From Ifrita kowaldi (Eukaryota; Chordata; Aves; Passeriformes; Cinclosomatidae): 64,000 nt of DNA. Of the stretch, positions 1 to 12,439 are shown one piece after another. Where the stretch lies: the NCBI GenBank assembly GCA_013398055.1, contig VZRS01009479.1, positions 175,894 through 239,893 on the forward strand, read 5' to 3'. Numbering within the stretch: the first letter of the stretch is position 1; each line of letters starts with the position of its first letter. Position numbers and translations under genes: made by a program. Under the pieces are notes generated by a model, which worked only from the letters and a program-made list of their open reading frames with translations, was not told where the DNA came from and ran no database searches.

Positions 1-2460
1 CTGCAGGGACAGGAAAGGGGGGACAAGCTGCAGGAGAGCTGGAAAACATAGGGCAGGAAGAATGTCACCCAGGGCCCCTGCCCCAGCTTCTCTGCCAAGT
101 TCAGTTTTGGCTCTGGAGGATAAGGAGCTGATTCTGTAGGGAAGTGATGGCTCTTTAGGTACCAAAACAACTAAGATAACTCATGGTAATTTAAGTAGTC
201 AGAGGCTTCAATCCTGCAATCCTTCCTGGCACAGCTAATCAGGACTCTATCCAGGGGGTTACAGCTGTGTACAGGACCAGAGTCTCGCTGCTCACTAGTT
301 GGTTGAGCACTCAGTGTTTTTCATCAGGTTTTTGTGTGAAGCAGCATGGCACAGTAACTCCAGGGATATATATAATGCAGAGAAAGGGTCACTGGGTCTG
401 CTCAGCTTCTTTGAGGTTAGACATCTTGGGAAGCTGTGAGTCACCCTGAAAATAGGATTCACAAAGTCATGATGGCATTTGAAATGGCTGAAAAGGTTTC
501 AGTGTCCGTTCTTGTGTACAGACACCAAGCATAATACATCAGTGATATGGAGCTCTTGTTAGGATGCAGCAGTGCAGCTTCATGGTAGGCACTGCATGGG
601 GCAGAGCTGCTGGGTGAGGCAGAGCCCTCCTGCAGCACCAGCACTGACTGTCATCAATGAAACAGGATTTCAGTGAGGTGTGCAGCATCCCCCGAGACGT
701 CTTTTTCATTGTACTGTGACTCTCATTTCCCTTCTTAAGTACATTAACTTGGCTGGAGCTCTATGACTGCACTGTGGTTGAGGGAGGAAAGATCAGATTT
801 AATTCCTTATTCCAGTTGTGATGGATTTCCCATCTACTCATTCCATTCTTACGCTGACGTGTTGCCACTGATTTCAGTGAGTTTCTTCTGAATTGTACTA
901 TTGGAAAAAGAGAAATGAATCTATAAGCTGATACATCTGGAATAGTTTTTAAGGAACACCTATAAAGCTTATCTGCATAAATTCTGAAAATCTGTGTTCC
1001 TAGATTTTCAGATTAATTTAAATTAATATATGTAAAATTTCTAGACTTCTAGTTACTTCACTTAAAAAAATACAACTCTTCTCACAAACATTGCTATTAA
1101 GGACAAAACTGAAATATATTTGTCATCCCTGACAAATATTTGCATGAAACTATAGGACTGAGAAAACTACCATTATTTCCCCCCACCCCGCCATTCTCTC
1201 TCCTTGATCCTTGACATGAATTATGAGGGTCCATGATTTCTGAGCATGCTGATTCTATCCAAAGCAGCCCCATCTGAAGAATTGGAGTAGGCTGGCACAG
1301 AGGCAACTCAGCAAACAGCTGGAATGGACCCTCCAGACTTTTGGGAGTGGACCTCAGGCACTCACTGTGACAAATATCTCAGCACAAGCACTTGTGATGA
1401 TTTCCCAGTGCCTCCATCTAGGAAAAGGTTTTGTGTGTCAATTATTGTTAACAGTTCAGAGACACCCCACTGCCTCAAAAAAACCCAAAAATTAAATATA
1501 ATTTTTAAATCAAATTTTCATCTACACAAAATTGCCATTTATCAGCAGGATATGGACCTGCAAAGTTATTGATGGTTTTATGAGCAGCTTAAAAATTATT
1601 AACAAGGAACAAAATGTAAAGTTTTTTATATACCTATGCTTTTCAAGTCTCTAAGGTCACATTTACAAGCTCTTTTATTCTATGTGTTTGGACAAGCAAT
1701 AGTCTTCAGTCAGATTGTCAGACAATTAACTCTTTTTCAGCTGCAGAGTTCTAATCTGAAAATATTTTTTCTTAAATAAAAAGTTACAATTCTCACACAA
1801 TTCTGCGGCTTCAGAAGTTCAAGTACTGGAACGACAAATATTGCAAGACCCTTGTTGAAGTGTTAACATTTGCAGTATCAGCTTAATCTCTTTGTTTGCA
1901 AACGTAGCCTGGCGCGGCTGTTCAGGGCAGGTGCCTGCTCTGTGCGCTGAGCTTTGGTGAAGGTGATGGCAGAGCAGCCCAGCCCTCCAGGCTCAGCAAG
2001 GACTGATACAGCCAGGGTAGGGATGGGAAGGCAGCTGTAACCTGGAGCAGGCCTGCTGATGGAGGGGGAGGGCAACAGCAAGCTCAGGTGGTCGTGTTTC
2101 TGTCCAGGATTTCCTGGAGTGAAATATGTGCTGATGTGCAGCACAGATGGCCTGTGCATTTGCAGCAAACCTGCACGAGACCTCCAGCATGTGCCCCGTG
2201 CACTCGATGGTGGACACTTGTGCTGGATGCTTGATCCATGCTTGCTCAGGAGCCATTGGCTTGGCATTTCTGGATGTCCATCAGCCTGGAAGTAATTAGT
2301 TACGTCTGAGTTGACAGAAATCCTGGAACAGCATCCAGAGTGTTTACATTCAGCCCAGGCAAAATTTCCAGGTGAAAAGAAGAGGACAAGCCCATGGCAA
2401 TGCCATTGTAGCCTGACAAAAACATTTCTAACACCTGGAAAATGTTCATACATTTAATAC
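1..2460. other. Non-coding DNA, nothing recognised
   Basis: No exon, RNA gene or known repeat could be recognised. An AT-rich patch lies at about 880-1090. A more GC-rich patch at about 1900-2300 keeps a 191-codon frame open on the - strand (1878-2453). Its translation has no domain, signal peptide or compositional pattern I recognise, and it overlaps other open frames on both strands, so I treat it as chance. Confidence 0.5.
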
Positions 2461-2483
2461 ATTATTAGTTTTACAGAGGCAAC

Positions 2484-2542
2484 CAGAGAAAGAAAAGCAA
2501 CTTTTTTACAGAGAAGAAAGTTTTACAGAGAAAGAAAAGCAA
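2484..2542 (+). repeat. Short local duplication, 17-bp unit
   Basis: The 17-mer CAGAGAAAGAAAAGCAA occurs exactly at 2484-2500 and again at 2526-2542, a 42-bp period. The intervening sequence also repeats TTTTACAGAG. This is a small purine-rich local duplication with no evident function. Confidence 0.75.
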
Positions 2543-2710
2543 ATGTTGTTTTTTAAGTAACCGGGTAGAGCAATTGCATTTGTATTGAGAGCATTACCTG
2601 CACTCAAGGCACAGTGTGCTAGGCACTGGTGCGTGCTCCACTCCAAGCATAGCTCCACCAGTGGTCTGGGGTTTCTTACTTGAGAAATTGTACTTACTGC
2701 ACGCCCCCTC

Positions 2711-2728
2711 AAAAAAAAAAAAAAAAAA
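2711..2728 (+). repeat. Poly-A run of 18
   Basis: This is an uninterrupted A homopolymer. It could be a retroposon tail, but the sequence immediately upstream is not a recognisable element, so only the homopolymer is called. Confidence 0.8.
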
Positions 2729-5039
2729 GTTTTCCTGTGATTTTGAGAGGATTTTTTGAATCCAGACTGAATGGGTCATACTGTAATACCACTAAATTGC
2801 CTCTGAGTGTCTCTACAGTTCATCTCCTTCTAGGAGCAGCCAAGCAGGAATAATGCAAGAGAAATGAGTCACTGAAATTTATTGGTGTCAGCTTTGGTTT
2901 TGTATTCATAGCATCTTTTACTGTTATTTTTAAGGATATTGCAGATTGAAACAAGGGAGGATCAAGTGTCCCAGTTGTGTTTAAAGGAAGTAAATCTTTA
3001 AGAAATTTTTGTGAAACAGATGTTAAATAAATGATTTTGAGTTCAGATCTGTGACAGAGCAGTGTACCTAGGGAGACTCTTTAATAGCAAAACTTGCAGT
3101 GATTTAGACATATGGCTGATAAAGGGGACTCAGATTTTTATTGTTATAACTACATAATGCAGTAATTTAACACACAAGTAGAAAAATTAATTGAGTCTCC
3201 TAAATGAATATTGTTTTAATCCAATGATAGCTTATTTTAAGAGAGCATCCTAGTATCTGTAAGGTGAAGAGGTTCATTAAGGATTTCAGGTGGAATTTCA
3301 GTGACTTTTGGCCATGCTCGGCACTGAGACAGGTGTGTTGGTAAGAGTGGGTAGAACTGGGAATAGTGTGTACCTTTATCAGAGTGGAAATCAGACTTTG
3401 AGAACAAGTATCTTGAGAAGATAGTAAGAAGAACTTGCTGTGTGGTTGTTGATGGGGCTTTACTGTGCACAATATCTGTGCAAAAAAGAAAAGATTGTGC
3501 ACATATGAAATTTTTAGGAGTGATCTATACATGTGATTGTTCAGTAGCATATAATTGGAGTAAATGGCCTAATGAAATAACCAAACCCCTTTTCACGGGG
3601 GAAGAAATCCAAGCACATAAAGAAGACAAGTCATACCAGGTTTTGTCTCAGAGCTGCACTAGTTGTGGGTACAACTTTCTACTCCATAGTACTTACATCC
3701 AAATGCATGTAAGGGTTTACAGATTTGAAACTGAAGTCTTCTTGGTCACTCTTATTCAGACAAGTTTATCAAGAAGACATTTCATGACCATATTTCTTCA
3801 CGACAGTTCAGTTACTTTGTGAGCCTTACAATGGAGCTGGCCATTCACAGGCACAGCAGCTAATCTTCTGTTTAAAGAGGCAACTGAGGTATTAACAAAA
3901 TGGAATTTCTTCCTATTGAGATATTTTTTTGCTGCTGTATTACATATTGACTCACCTTTGTGTCATAAGTTGTATGCAAAGATCACTATGGAGAGAAATG
4001 AAAGCTGAATTTGTGCTCCTTAGTCTGATGTTTACAGTAGAAATATTTCTCAACCTCAAACGTGAAGCCACTCATGAATATGAAGAACAATTGATGCATT
4101 CAGTCAAACCTGGAGAATGTAGACACTTGTGTTGTTACAGCTCGATGAGTAGTGTTATGGAATAGAGGGAAATGCAAACATTTACCTTTTGCATGGTAAC
4201 AACACTGGCTACAGTATATACAAAAAGGGAGGGAAAAAGCTTGTCTCACTCTAATGATGAAGGTTCAGGATTTTGAGATTATATGACAGAATAGAAAATA
4301 ATTTTTAAATAAAACACTACATATTCATCCCTCTCTAGGAAACTTTTACACCCTTCAGTGAGGGAATTTATTTGGCCTGTAGTATATAAAAAGGTGCCTT
4401 GTTGTGTTCTCTTTGAAAGAGCTCTTATGCTCATTGATTGAGGCAGGGATGTATTCCTTCCACTGAAAATAAGCATTATGCATTGATAGTAAGTTTGACA
4501 AGGTTAGACTCATGCTAATAGTTTTACATACTTGTCAGAATAAGAATAACAATATGGCTGAAGAAAATGAAATTTCAGAGTCCTAGGCCTTAGAAAATGA
4601 TTTTGTTTTCCCTTATCCTGCGCCCTGTACATCACTGCATGTATGAGAACTTTGTGGAGTTCTCAGTGATCTCTGATCACACATCTGTCTTGGCAATGGT
4701 CTCTCTGTCACAAGCACCAGCTATTTGTACCTGGAGAAGAGGAGCCTGGGACCAGAAAGGGAGCTCTGCAGCAGGCTTTTCGCATGCACAATTTGAATAA
4801 TTTCCACCTCACTGCTGAGGTGTGCCTGAGTGTTTTCGGTGGCTGGTGGAGTCCTCCATCCTGGTCGTCTTCATCTCTGCTACTGAGGGACGTCTGGGCA
4901 AAACTGTTCTTGCCCTGGGAAGAGCTCCCTGCCAATCTTAGACTGCAGAAACAGCCGGGGCCGTACCACAGCCTGGCAAATGGGGACTTGCAGAACAGAA
5001 ACAATCTTCAGCATGGATCTGTTGGAAGTATCAAATGAC
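2729..5039. other. Non-coding DNA with weak zinc-finger-like fragments
   Basis: No intact gene is visible. On the + strand, 3560-3822 and 3929-4165 translate to stretches resembling pieces of C2H2 zinc fingers, with motifs such as CTSCGYNF, SLSRRHFMT and CRHLCCYSSMSS. They lack properly spaced Cys and His residues and are separated by stop codons. They may be remnants of a decayed zinc-finger sequence or chance. The remainder, including the GC-richer part at 4700-5000, shows nothing recognisable. Confidence 0.3.
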
Positions 5040-5290
5040 AGCACAGCAAAAATGAGTGTTGTAACACAGTGTGCATTTGAGCTTTCCCAAACGTAGCTGT
5101 GTGTATTGGAACAGTGTCCCACACGCATCCTCTGCAGCGCGATTTGCGCAATGGAACCCGCACTTTGACGATGACCAATCTCTTACTCACCTGCACCGTG
5201 ACAAAGGTGCTGTGTGTACTTTTAGGTTGTGCAAGGCAGGTACAAAACATTGTGACTCAAGCATGGAATTGAAAAGGTGGAAAGTGAATT
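5040..5290. promoter_or_regulatory. Candidate regulatory element with C/EBP-type palindrome
   Basis: A locally CpG-enriched block in an otherwise CpG-poor neighbourhood. I count about eight CpGs between 5090 and 5210. It contains the perfect palindrome TTGCGCAA at 5144-5151, the core of the C/EBP consensus, followed by GACGATGACC. Preserved CpGs in a methylated desert suggest selection or hypomethylation. No alignment was possible, so conservation is inferred. Confidence 0.3.
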
Positions 5291-5960
5291 AAGAGTGCCT
5301 GCCAGATGATAACTGCTGGTACGTGCCTACTGGAAAAGACTTCACCGTGTTTTCAGAAGCCACCAGCTGCTGATCCACTCAGCTTAAAACCTATGCCAAG
5401 TATTTTTGAGACAGATTTGTACTGAGCACTAAACTTCTCCCACTGGAGTTGAAAACCATTCTTTAAATTACACTTTTGTGGGAAATATTCATGTGTGCAA
5501 ACCCTGGCACGCAAGTTTACAAGTAGTATTTGTGAGAACCAAGTCAGATTTTGGGTGTTCAACCCCTTGAAATGCACATGTGACCCAATGGCCCCGTCTT
5601 GCACAGTGCAGGGAAGGACCCTTACTTTCCAGCTTGAATGGCTGTTGAAAGCAATGGGAAATGTAATGGATAAGGGGCTTGGCGCTTCAAAAGAGGCGGC
5701 CTAATGTGTGCACACAATGGCAGTCATCCAAATACTAAGCAAACATGTCAGAGATAAAATTTGCAAAACGCAAATTATAAAATTGGAGAAAGAATTTCTA
5801 AGAGCACTCATATATTCTACAATGTGAAACAAAAAAAGAAATTCAGACAGACTAAAAAATGTGTGGCATAATAATTTATATTCTGCTACATTATGATGCA
5901 ATCTATCTTTTCTAAAAATGCAAAAAAACCATACAAAATAAATCTGCTGAAGGAATTAAT
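5291..5960. other. Non-coding DNA, nothing recognised
   Basis: This is mixed-composition sequence that becomes AT-rich after 5720. No exon, repeat family or motif cluster was recognised. Confidence 0.5.
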
Positions 5961-6880
5961 TACTTGTCAAATTTCAGGTTTGAAACACAAATCATTTGAT
6001 TACAAAAGAGCACTTCAAGCCACTGATGTATGTTATTTGCTTTGCCTTTGCGTAATTTAAGAACCCAATTGACATGTCTCAATTTGGTATTTTATGAAAT
6101 TCCCTCCAGGGCCAAGCCCTTTCTTTCCAGATTTCCTCCAAGTACAAATTTTTCTATGGAAATTTCTAAGCTCTCAACACAGGTTTAACAATAGCAATAC
6201 AAATATGTTACTATAAGGTTCCCATTCCCTTTAATTTTTCCTCTTTCATCACATTGCAAGCACAGAGAGAAAACATGACCTTCTCCATATGGAATTTTAA
6301 AGAGACAAAGATGGAGCCATGTCAGTTGAGATGCTGCCATGAACTGAGGCACTGGGAAATCTCAGGGCAAGCATATGCCACAGCTGTTTTAAAAAGGCAC
6401 ATTAAACCTATAAATTTAAAGTTTTGACTTCATTCCTCAGATTTCCCCTTTTGATCTGAGCAAAAGGTGACTAGGCAGGAGCAACAGACAATAATTGTAT
6501 GATTGTATGAAAAAATAGAGTGAATTTTATTTGTTAGCAATATTGTGACTGTCATTGGGATATTCTTAATTATTTGGGCTTTGAAAAATGAGTTCTGGAG
6601 CAATGGGTCTGTCTGGACAGAGACAGAAAGGAAGTCCCTAAAGCTGAGACTTGTGAATGAGTGAGACTTTTACCAAGTTACCTGCAGCTGGCTCTGCTAT
6701 TGCCTGGCTTCATCATTTAATGTGCATGCACCATCTCACTTAGCTGAAATTAGTATGCGAGAAAAGATGCATCAAAGTCAGCAATTAAAGTGACTTCATC
6801 TAACTTGTTGAGACAGTTGAGTAGCTGTGTTTGATTTTGCTTAGGAAATCATTAGCACCTTAACAGAAGGCAGGAAACTT
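5961..6880. promoter_or_regulatory. Candidate conserved non-coding block
   Basis: An AT-rich, complex, repeat-free stretch with many TAAT/ATTA-type homeodomain cores and E-box-like CANNTG words. It also has the dense, non-repetitive texture typical of vertebrate conserved non-coding elements. The sub-block 6700-6860 looks best. No frame is open. The call rests on texture only. Confidence 0.22.
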
Positions 6881-8021
6881 TGATCAAGATGTGATAGATG
6901 CAGATCAATATAATGTATAAAGATTTTATTTGGCTCTGGTATTGACACCTGGTAAAAGAACTGGCTTATGGACTGTTCTCTTGGAAAGTTTGTATACTTG
7001 TTCAGTGCTGGCCTAGTGTTTTACATGGGAAATGACAAAACCAGAACTCATGTTACAGTTTATATCACTTACTTCTTTTTATTCCTGCAAAGACTGTTTG
7101 TCTGTATTTAAAGGGATTATTTATGAGTAGGTACATAACCTGTTCCAGTCAGTGAGGTATTCCAGTGGGGATATAACTGGCCAGACACACTTGGCACAGG
7201 AAGATGGAAACAGCCAAGCTGTGAAACTGGGGGACACAGCTGGGCCTAGCCAGCTGTGCCATCCTGTGTGAGCTGAGTGGGGTTAGGAGGTTCAGGAGCC
7301 TCGCACACACACACTTGCCTTAATAAAGGTCACTGTCTGTCATATCTCCTGGCACAGGGGTGCACATATCTCAGTTGTACTTTGTCAGGATTATCTGCTT
7401 TAATTTAATTTTATTTTCCTACGTCAATGGTACTGACAGAGCAGATGAGGGATCAGCCAGTGGGCTCAGTGGAGGTGAGCACTACAGGGGAACCCCAGGG
7501 CTTCTTCTTTGAGACCATCTGTAAGCAGCCTGGGGGGAATAAGCAGGAATTTTCTTCCTTTCAGACTGGAGCACCTTTGTGCTGGCCTGGTTTGGGGTGC
7601 AGGGAGTGCAGCCCTGGGTGAATACCTGTGCTCAGCAGTTCTGAGCCCAGCCACCTGCATGCACCCAGATGTGTCTTCTAGCTCTGCACACCTGGCTTTG
7701 CTTTTACCCCCTGATGGAACTGCATGTGCATGTATTTTGATGGATATAGAGGGACTCAGCTCTCTGGAGCATGGTAGTAGCAGTCTCCATCACAAAAATG
7801 TTGTAGGCTATGTTCATAATTTTATTGTATTTTAGCTTTCTCTTTTCTGTTGCCTGAAGCTGTGAGCAGTTAGGAAAAGTCCTACAGAACTACCTTATTC
7901 CTCAAATCATAGACCTTACTTGTGTGGTACTCCCATACCAAGATGCTGAAAGTGTTTGTTCACCTCCAGGGTGATGAAGGGAGTTTTCTTTTTAAAATGC
8001 ACTTAAGAATTTTTGGGATGT
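6881..8021. other. Non-coding DNA; possible LTR-like relic inside
   Basis: No gene was recognised. The part at about 7140-7400 is GC-richer and contains CA-rich sequence followed by an AATAAA at 7322-7327, an arrangement reminiscent of an LTR R/U5 boundary. I found no matching second LTR, primer-binding site or polypurine tract, so it is not called as a retroelement. Open frames at 7427-7835 lack recognisable domains. Confidence 0.3.
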
Positions 8022-8049
8022 TTGAGAAGGGACAGGGGACTCTTGACTA
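8022..8049 (+). repeat. 28-bp exact direct repeat, copy 1
   Basis: This is the first copy of a 28-bp sequence beginning TTGAGAAGGGACAGGGGACT. It recurs without mismatch at 8652-8679 in the same orientation, 630 bp downstream. The flanks differ apart from a loosely similar TTTAAAAT-containing segment near each copy. Confidence 0.9.
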
Positions 8050-8651
8050 CCTTCTCGTTTTGTCCTATCTGTATTGCTTTAAGCTGCTCTCTTTTATTGG
8101 GATCCTGTTAATGTAGTTCCCTGGCTGTGCTGGATCTGTACAGCATTTCCTTTGGAAGACAGGCATTTGCAATTCTTTATTTAAGTTAAAGATACGGTCA
8201 TGTAAGAGTGTTTAGTGTTCTCAAGGGAAGGAAAGCCTAAACGGAGGGTTGATTTATGTGAATAATCAGGTTGGCATGAATAATTATGGTATTTAATAGA
8301 AGAGAAACTTTAAACACCTTAGCAAATGTGTCACTGTGTGAAGTTACACAGCAGTTTGATGACTCGTTTGGGTTTGAATTTATGTTGGACTCAGCTCTGC
8401 AGAGCATTGCAAGGGAGTGAAATTCCAGGCTGGCTGCAGTCAGCAGGAATCGAGGACAGCAGTGCTTGGCTCAGTAGTACTCACATCTCTTTCTGGATTT
8501 AGCCCTTCCCTCTATGTGAAGATAATACTATTTACTGAAGTGGATGTTGCAGTGATTACTTAACATTTACAATGTGCTTTTAGGATGACGATTCCATCTT
8601 TGTCAACTTCTATGAGTTTCAATATGTCTTATAATGATAGATGTGGTTTTG
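8050..8651. other. Spacer between the 28-bp repeats
   Basis: Non-coding sequence with no recognised element. If the 28-bp repeats were target-site or terminal repeats of an insertion, this would be the inserted body, but it carries no transposon hallmark. Confidence 0.4.
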
Positions 8652-8679
8652 TTGAGAAGGGACAGGGGACTCTTGACTA
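8652..8679 (+). repeat. 28-bp exact direct repeat, copy 2
   Basis: This is the second copy, identical over all 28 bases to 8022-8049. Low-complexity sequence cannot explain it, because the word contains all four bases in a non-periodic order. Confidence 0.9.
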
Positions 8680-11550
8680 GATGAGGTTTGTTGGACCCCA
8701 GCTTTAAGATTTCGTTTAAAATACACACAAAAATTTGTAGCCTACTTGGTTATGGAAAAAAATACAAAATAATTTAAGCGTAACAAATTTAGCATCAGAG
8801 AAAAGGGAACAAAATCCAGGCTAATTTTATTTTTTCAGAATTTTCTATGGCAATGATTAAAGGGAGGATAGTAGTGTTGACATCAACAGAACCCAGATAC
8901 TACAATGAGTATTGCTCAATATAGGGAATCCATACATCCATATACTTAAAGACTAGCTAGTACCTGTTTTGAAAGTATGCTCAAAGGAGCCAGAAAGTTC
9001 AATAATCCAGTAAGCCTGACACCTTGGAGAGGCTAGCAATGGGCTGAATTCCTTTTCCACAGTAACTAAAGGAGGGATTGTGTGCATGTATACTGCATCT
9101 TTTCAAAGGATATCACAGCTCAGCTATGATATAAGCAGGCTGACCCCTGAGGAGGGGATAAGGATGCATCCACACCTCCTGCAGGAGGGATGATAACACA
9201 TCCCCTCCTGCAGCTCAGAACAGGAGGGCTTTCAAAGCAAGAGAGGAGAGAACTGTGTTACTCCAAATCCAGTGTCCCAATAACGAGTTTACTGGCACTT
9301 GAAGTGAGAATAGCCCCATCACTTTTAAATCTGTGTGTTTAGGCTTTTCAACCTGAGTAAGATCCAAGTCTCAGATGGAATGAGTTCAAGAATGAAAGAA
9401 GACCAGAAGTACATGAATAACACACACATGCATGCACACCAAGTTTTTCTTCAGTTCCTGGTTCACATCCTTTGAAGTATTCTACTTTTCCTCCCTTCCT
9501 AGAAAAAGCACTGGGGACAGAAAAAGAGCAATAAAATGTTTCCAAATAACCCCTCACAGCTACAAATTATAAATATTTCATATTTTGAGCTATTCCTGTT
9601 TCATGTGTTCCCAAATAGCATTTAATTTCTTCCTCTCTTCCCGCCTCTAGCTTTAATTAAGTTTCATCCCTTGCCTGTCAAACTGCGATGCCCCCTTCGT
9701 AACAGCTTGCTTCCAGGTGAGTTTTCCTGGGCTAATTCAGCCCTTGTTCTGTGTTTTCAGAGATTCATGGTAAGACTCTCTCTGTAGCCCAGCTCTGACC
9801 AAGTGACTAGCAAGGAATTTCCACTTCGTGCTTCTCCCTGACTCACAAAATTGAGCTGGTACAGAATAAAGCAAAATAAATAAGAAGCAAACCAAATAAT
9901 TCAGAAGAGAAATCTCAGTTTGTCTTCAGTGTCATCTGCCTCATATCTCCTATGAAAATGGTAGGTCTAAATTCCAGCTTTAATGTGCAGACTGCCCACA
10001 CACTAGATTTTATTTCTCTGCACACATCTGCCATTTGGCAACAGGTTCGTCTTGAGACCTGAGCTCACTCCTTGAGCTGGAGCTGCATGTGCTCAGTGTC
10101 TCCCCAGCTGGTTGATGCTGTTATGGCCCAGGGTCTCTCCAGCTGCTTTGCTCTCTCTGGAAACTTTCCACTCTTCTTTATAGAGGGGCTTTGGATTTGC
10201 AGTGCTTTGAATGACGATACAAATCAATAATCTGTACTCGTCTCAGAATATTACTTTAATTATCTTTCAGAAGTCATTAAATAAAATGACAACTGAATTT
10301 CTACTCTGTATATTCTACAATTTTTTCTAATTCAGTAGCTACTCCCATTCATGAGCTATCTCTATGGAATGTCTTTGGGGTTAGGTCCTCAATGGTATCA
10401 GTGTGTTCTCAGAGGCAGGACAGGTGTAACTGTACACTTGAAATACAGAGCTTTGAACTACAGCAAGACAGATGCTTCCACAGGGAAAAATTGCTGTACA
10501 TAAAAATACAGGATTTTGCACTGTGATTTTAACTGTACTCCAATTTAAAATCTTTCTGTAATCCTGTATGGGCAGTCCTGTTTCATGTTCGTGTTCCTGT
10601 TTCACAGGTGCTGCACACCTCCTTGCTGTCTTACAAACTTATTTAATATATATGTCAGCCAATTCAGACTTGTTAAAGGAAGATCCCAGTTTATGATCTC
10701 ACAAACTGGGAGGTGTGTGAGGAGACAGGGAGCAGGGGGAGAACATACAAGGGATGGAAACTGTTGACTGAAATTCCTTTTCTCTTCTGTCTCCACATGT
10801 TTCAATCAAGTGGGGTCCAGCAGTGCCTCATGTTCAGAGCCCATATTGGGCACAGTCTCCTCTTAAAAGATTAATGTCGCAAGTGGCTCATGGAGGTAAA
10901 AGCTGATATGAACAGGCTGACTGGCATTTTCTCCATGCTCTGTTTCTTCATGCCTCCCCAGGCATTGCTACACATAACAGCCTAGTGAAGGGAACACAAC
11001 TTTCAGTCAAATATATTTTTCTCAAATATTAATGTTTTACTCTGTTTTTACAAATCGTGTTCTGAACAAACCTGTCCAGGCTGAAAAAGTGGGTTTGGGC
11101 CAAGAAAGGAGCAATCCATGATTGGCTAGAGTGAAGGTTTTTAGGGGTGATATTATTTATATGCCTCACTGTTCTATATTGTGCTTATGCTACATGTTAA
11201 GACTTCTCAGTGTCTTTTCATTGAAATATCTTTTCCTGATTAAGAGCTGATGCTCTTCATCACAAGCTCTTTGTACCTCTAATAAAGCCTGCTTTCTCCC
11301 AGGCAATCTTGAGGCATGCTGGGACCATGCAGACGGCTGTGTCCTCTCACTCCAGTGCTGGCCTATGACCTTACAAGTAGGGTCAGTCAACATGCTACAA
11401 AGCTTTCCTTGCCATTTATCAAATAACAAAGCAAACCAAATTACATAGTTTCTATAGCAGGCCACTACAGTATGTAAACTGCAAGGAGGGCTTACACTGC
11501 TCGCTCATTCTGAGGTGCCGACAACATGAAAGGCCCTTTCGTTCCAGTGC
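8680..11550. other. Non-coding DNA, nothing recognised
   Basis: This is a long AT-rich stretch without recognisable exons, RNA genes or repeat families. Short open frames at 9348-9557, 10381-10805 and 11190-11465 have no domain features and overlap on opposite strands. Confidence 0.5.
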
Positions 11551-11910
11551 CCGGAGCCTGTATTTGTCTATCTCACCTATTACCAGGAAACAAAGGGGCT
11601 GCAGAGGTTGAGCAAGCAAATGGAAAATGAAAATGGAAGAAAAAACAACTGCCTGGCTTCGAAGAACTGTTTGTCTAAAATGTATGCAGACATGTCTCGG
11701 GCAGTTTATAGGTGCTGAGGGCCCCTTTCTCTGGCTGAGAGCTGCTCTCCCTCTGCAGTAATAGAGTCAAAGAAAGGGTGAGGCAATGTCTCCTTTAACT
11801 GTGTAATGTATTTATCCTCCCAACTGGTGAAATGCTCAATAGCTGTCATGATTAATCAATTGTATTAGTATTTCATCTCAGACAGTCCCAGTCGTGCGTG
11901 TCACTACAGA
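11551..11910. promoter_or_regulatory. Candidate enhancer with MEIS/PBX-type composite motif
   Basis: A repeat-free block of complex sequence. At 11843-11862 it carries CTGTCA, the reverse complement of the MEIS/PREP core TGACAG. Directly after it comes the perfect 10-bp palindrome TGATTAATCA (11849-11858) and then ATTG. Adjacent MEIS and PBX/homeodomain sites are typical of developmental enhancers. Function is inferred from motifs only. Confidence 0.35.
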
Positions 11911-12439
11911 TGTGTTTTCAGAGATGCACAGCAGCGTTGCCAGTGGTGCCAAAATCAGCTTTCCTAGTCTGGGAGCAGTGAGAACATATCATATCATCAG
12001 GTGAAATTTGTCATTATTCAGAAAGTCTACTCAAAGCTGTGAATGAATTAAGCTGTGGAGAGACCTCCCCTTCAAAATGTATCTGCTTCACTGAGAGAAG
12101 CTCCTGCTCCTGGGTATGGATTTCCATTCCCTGCCCACTGCCAGGCTTTACTGCCTTTGCTGGTCTGCCAGAGAGCTCAGTTCATGTCAGGTGAGCATGG
12201 CTGGATGGGCATAGACCAGTCAGGTAAAGGGTGTAAATAAGTCCTCTTTATTTTGTCTGAGCTCTATCAAGTGTCTGTACCCTCCACAAGGGAAGAGGTC
12301 ACAGGTATTTAAGGTTAGTCATCTGCCTGCTGATGGAGATGCACTCAGAAGGAAATGTGTGCTCACAGTCCAGGACCTGGTTGGTTGCTGACTTTTGTGA
12401 AGGACAGACTTATTTCACAAATGATGGTAAGGACATGTG
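11911..12439. other. Non-coding DNA upstream of the CR1 tail
   Basis: No gene or separate repeat was recognised. The last 100 bases may be a more diverged upstream part of the adjacent CR1 element, but I could not extend the match with confidence. Confidence 0.4.

Noticed and set aside
1878..2453. 191-codon - frame
   Set aside because: No domain or signal, overlaps other frames on both strands, and lies in a locally GC-richer patch.
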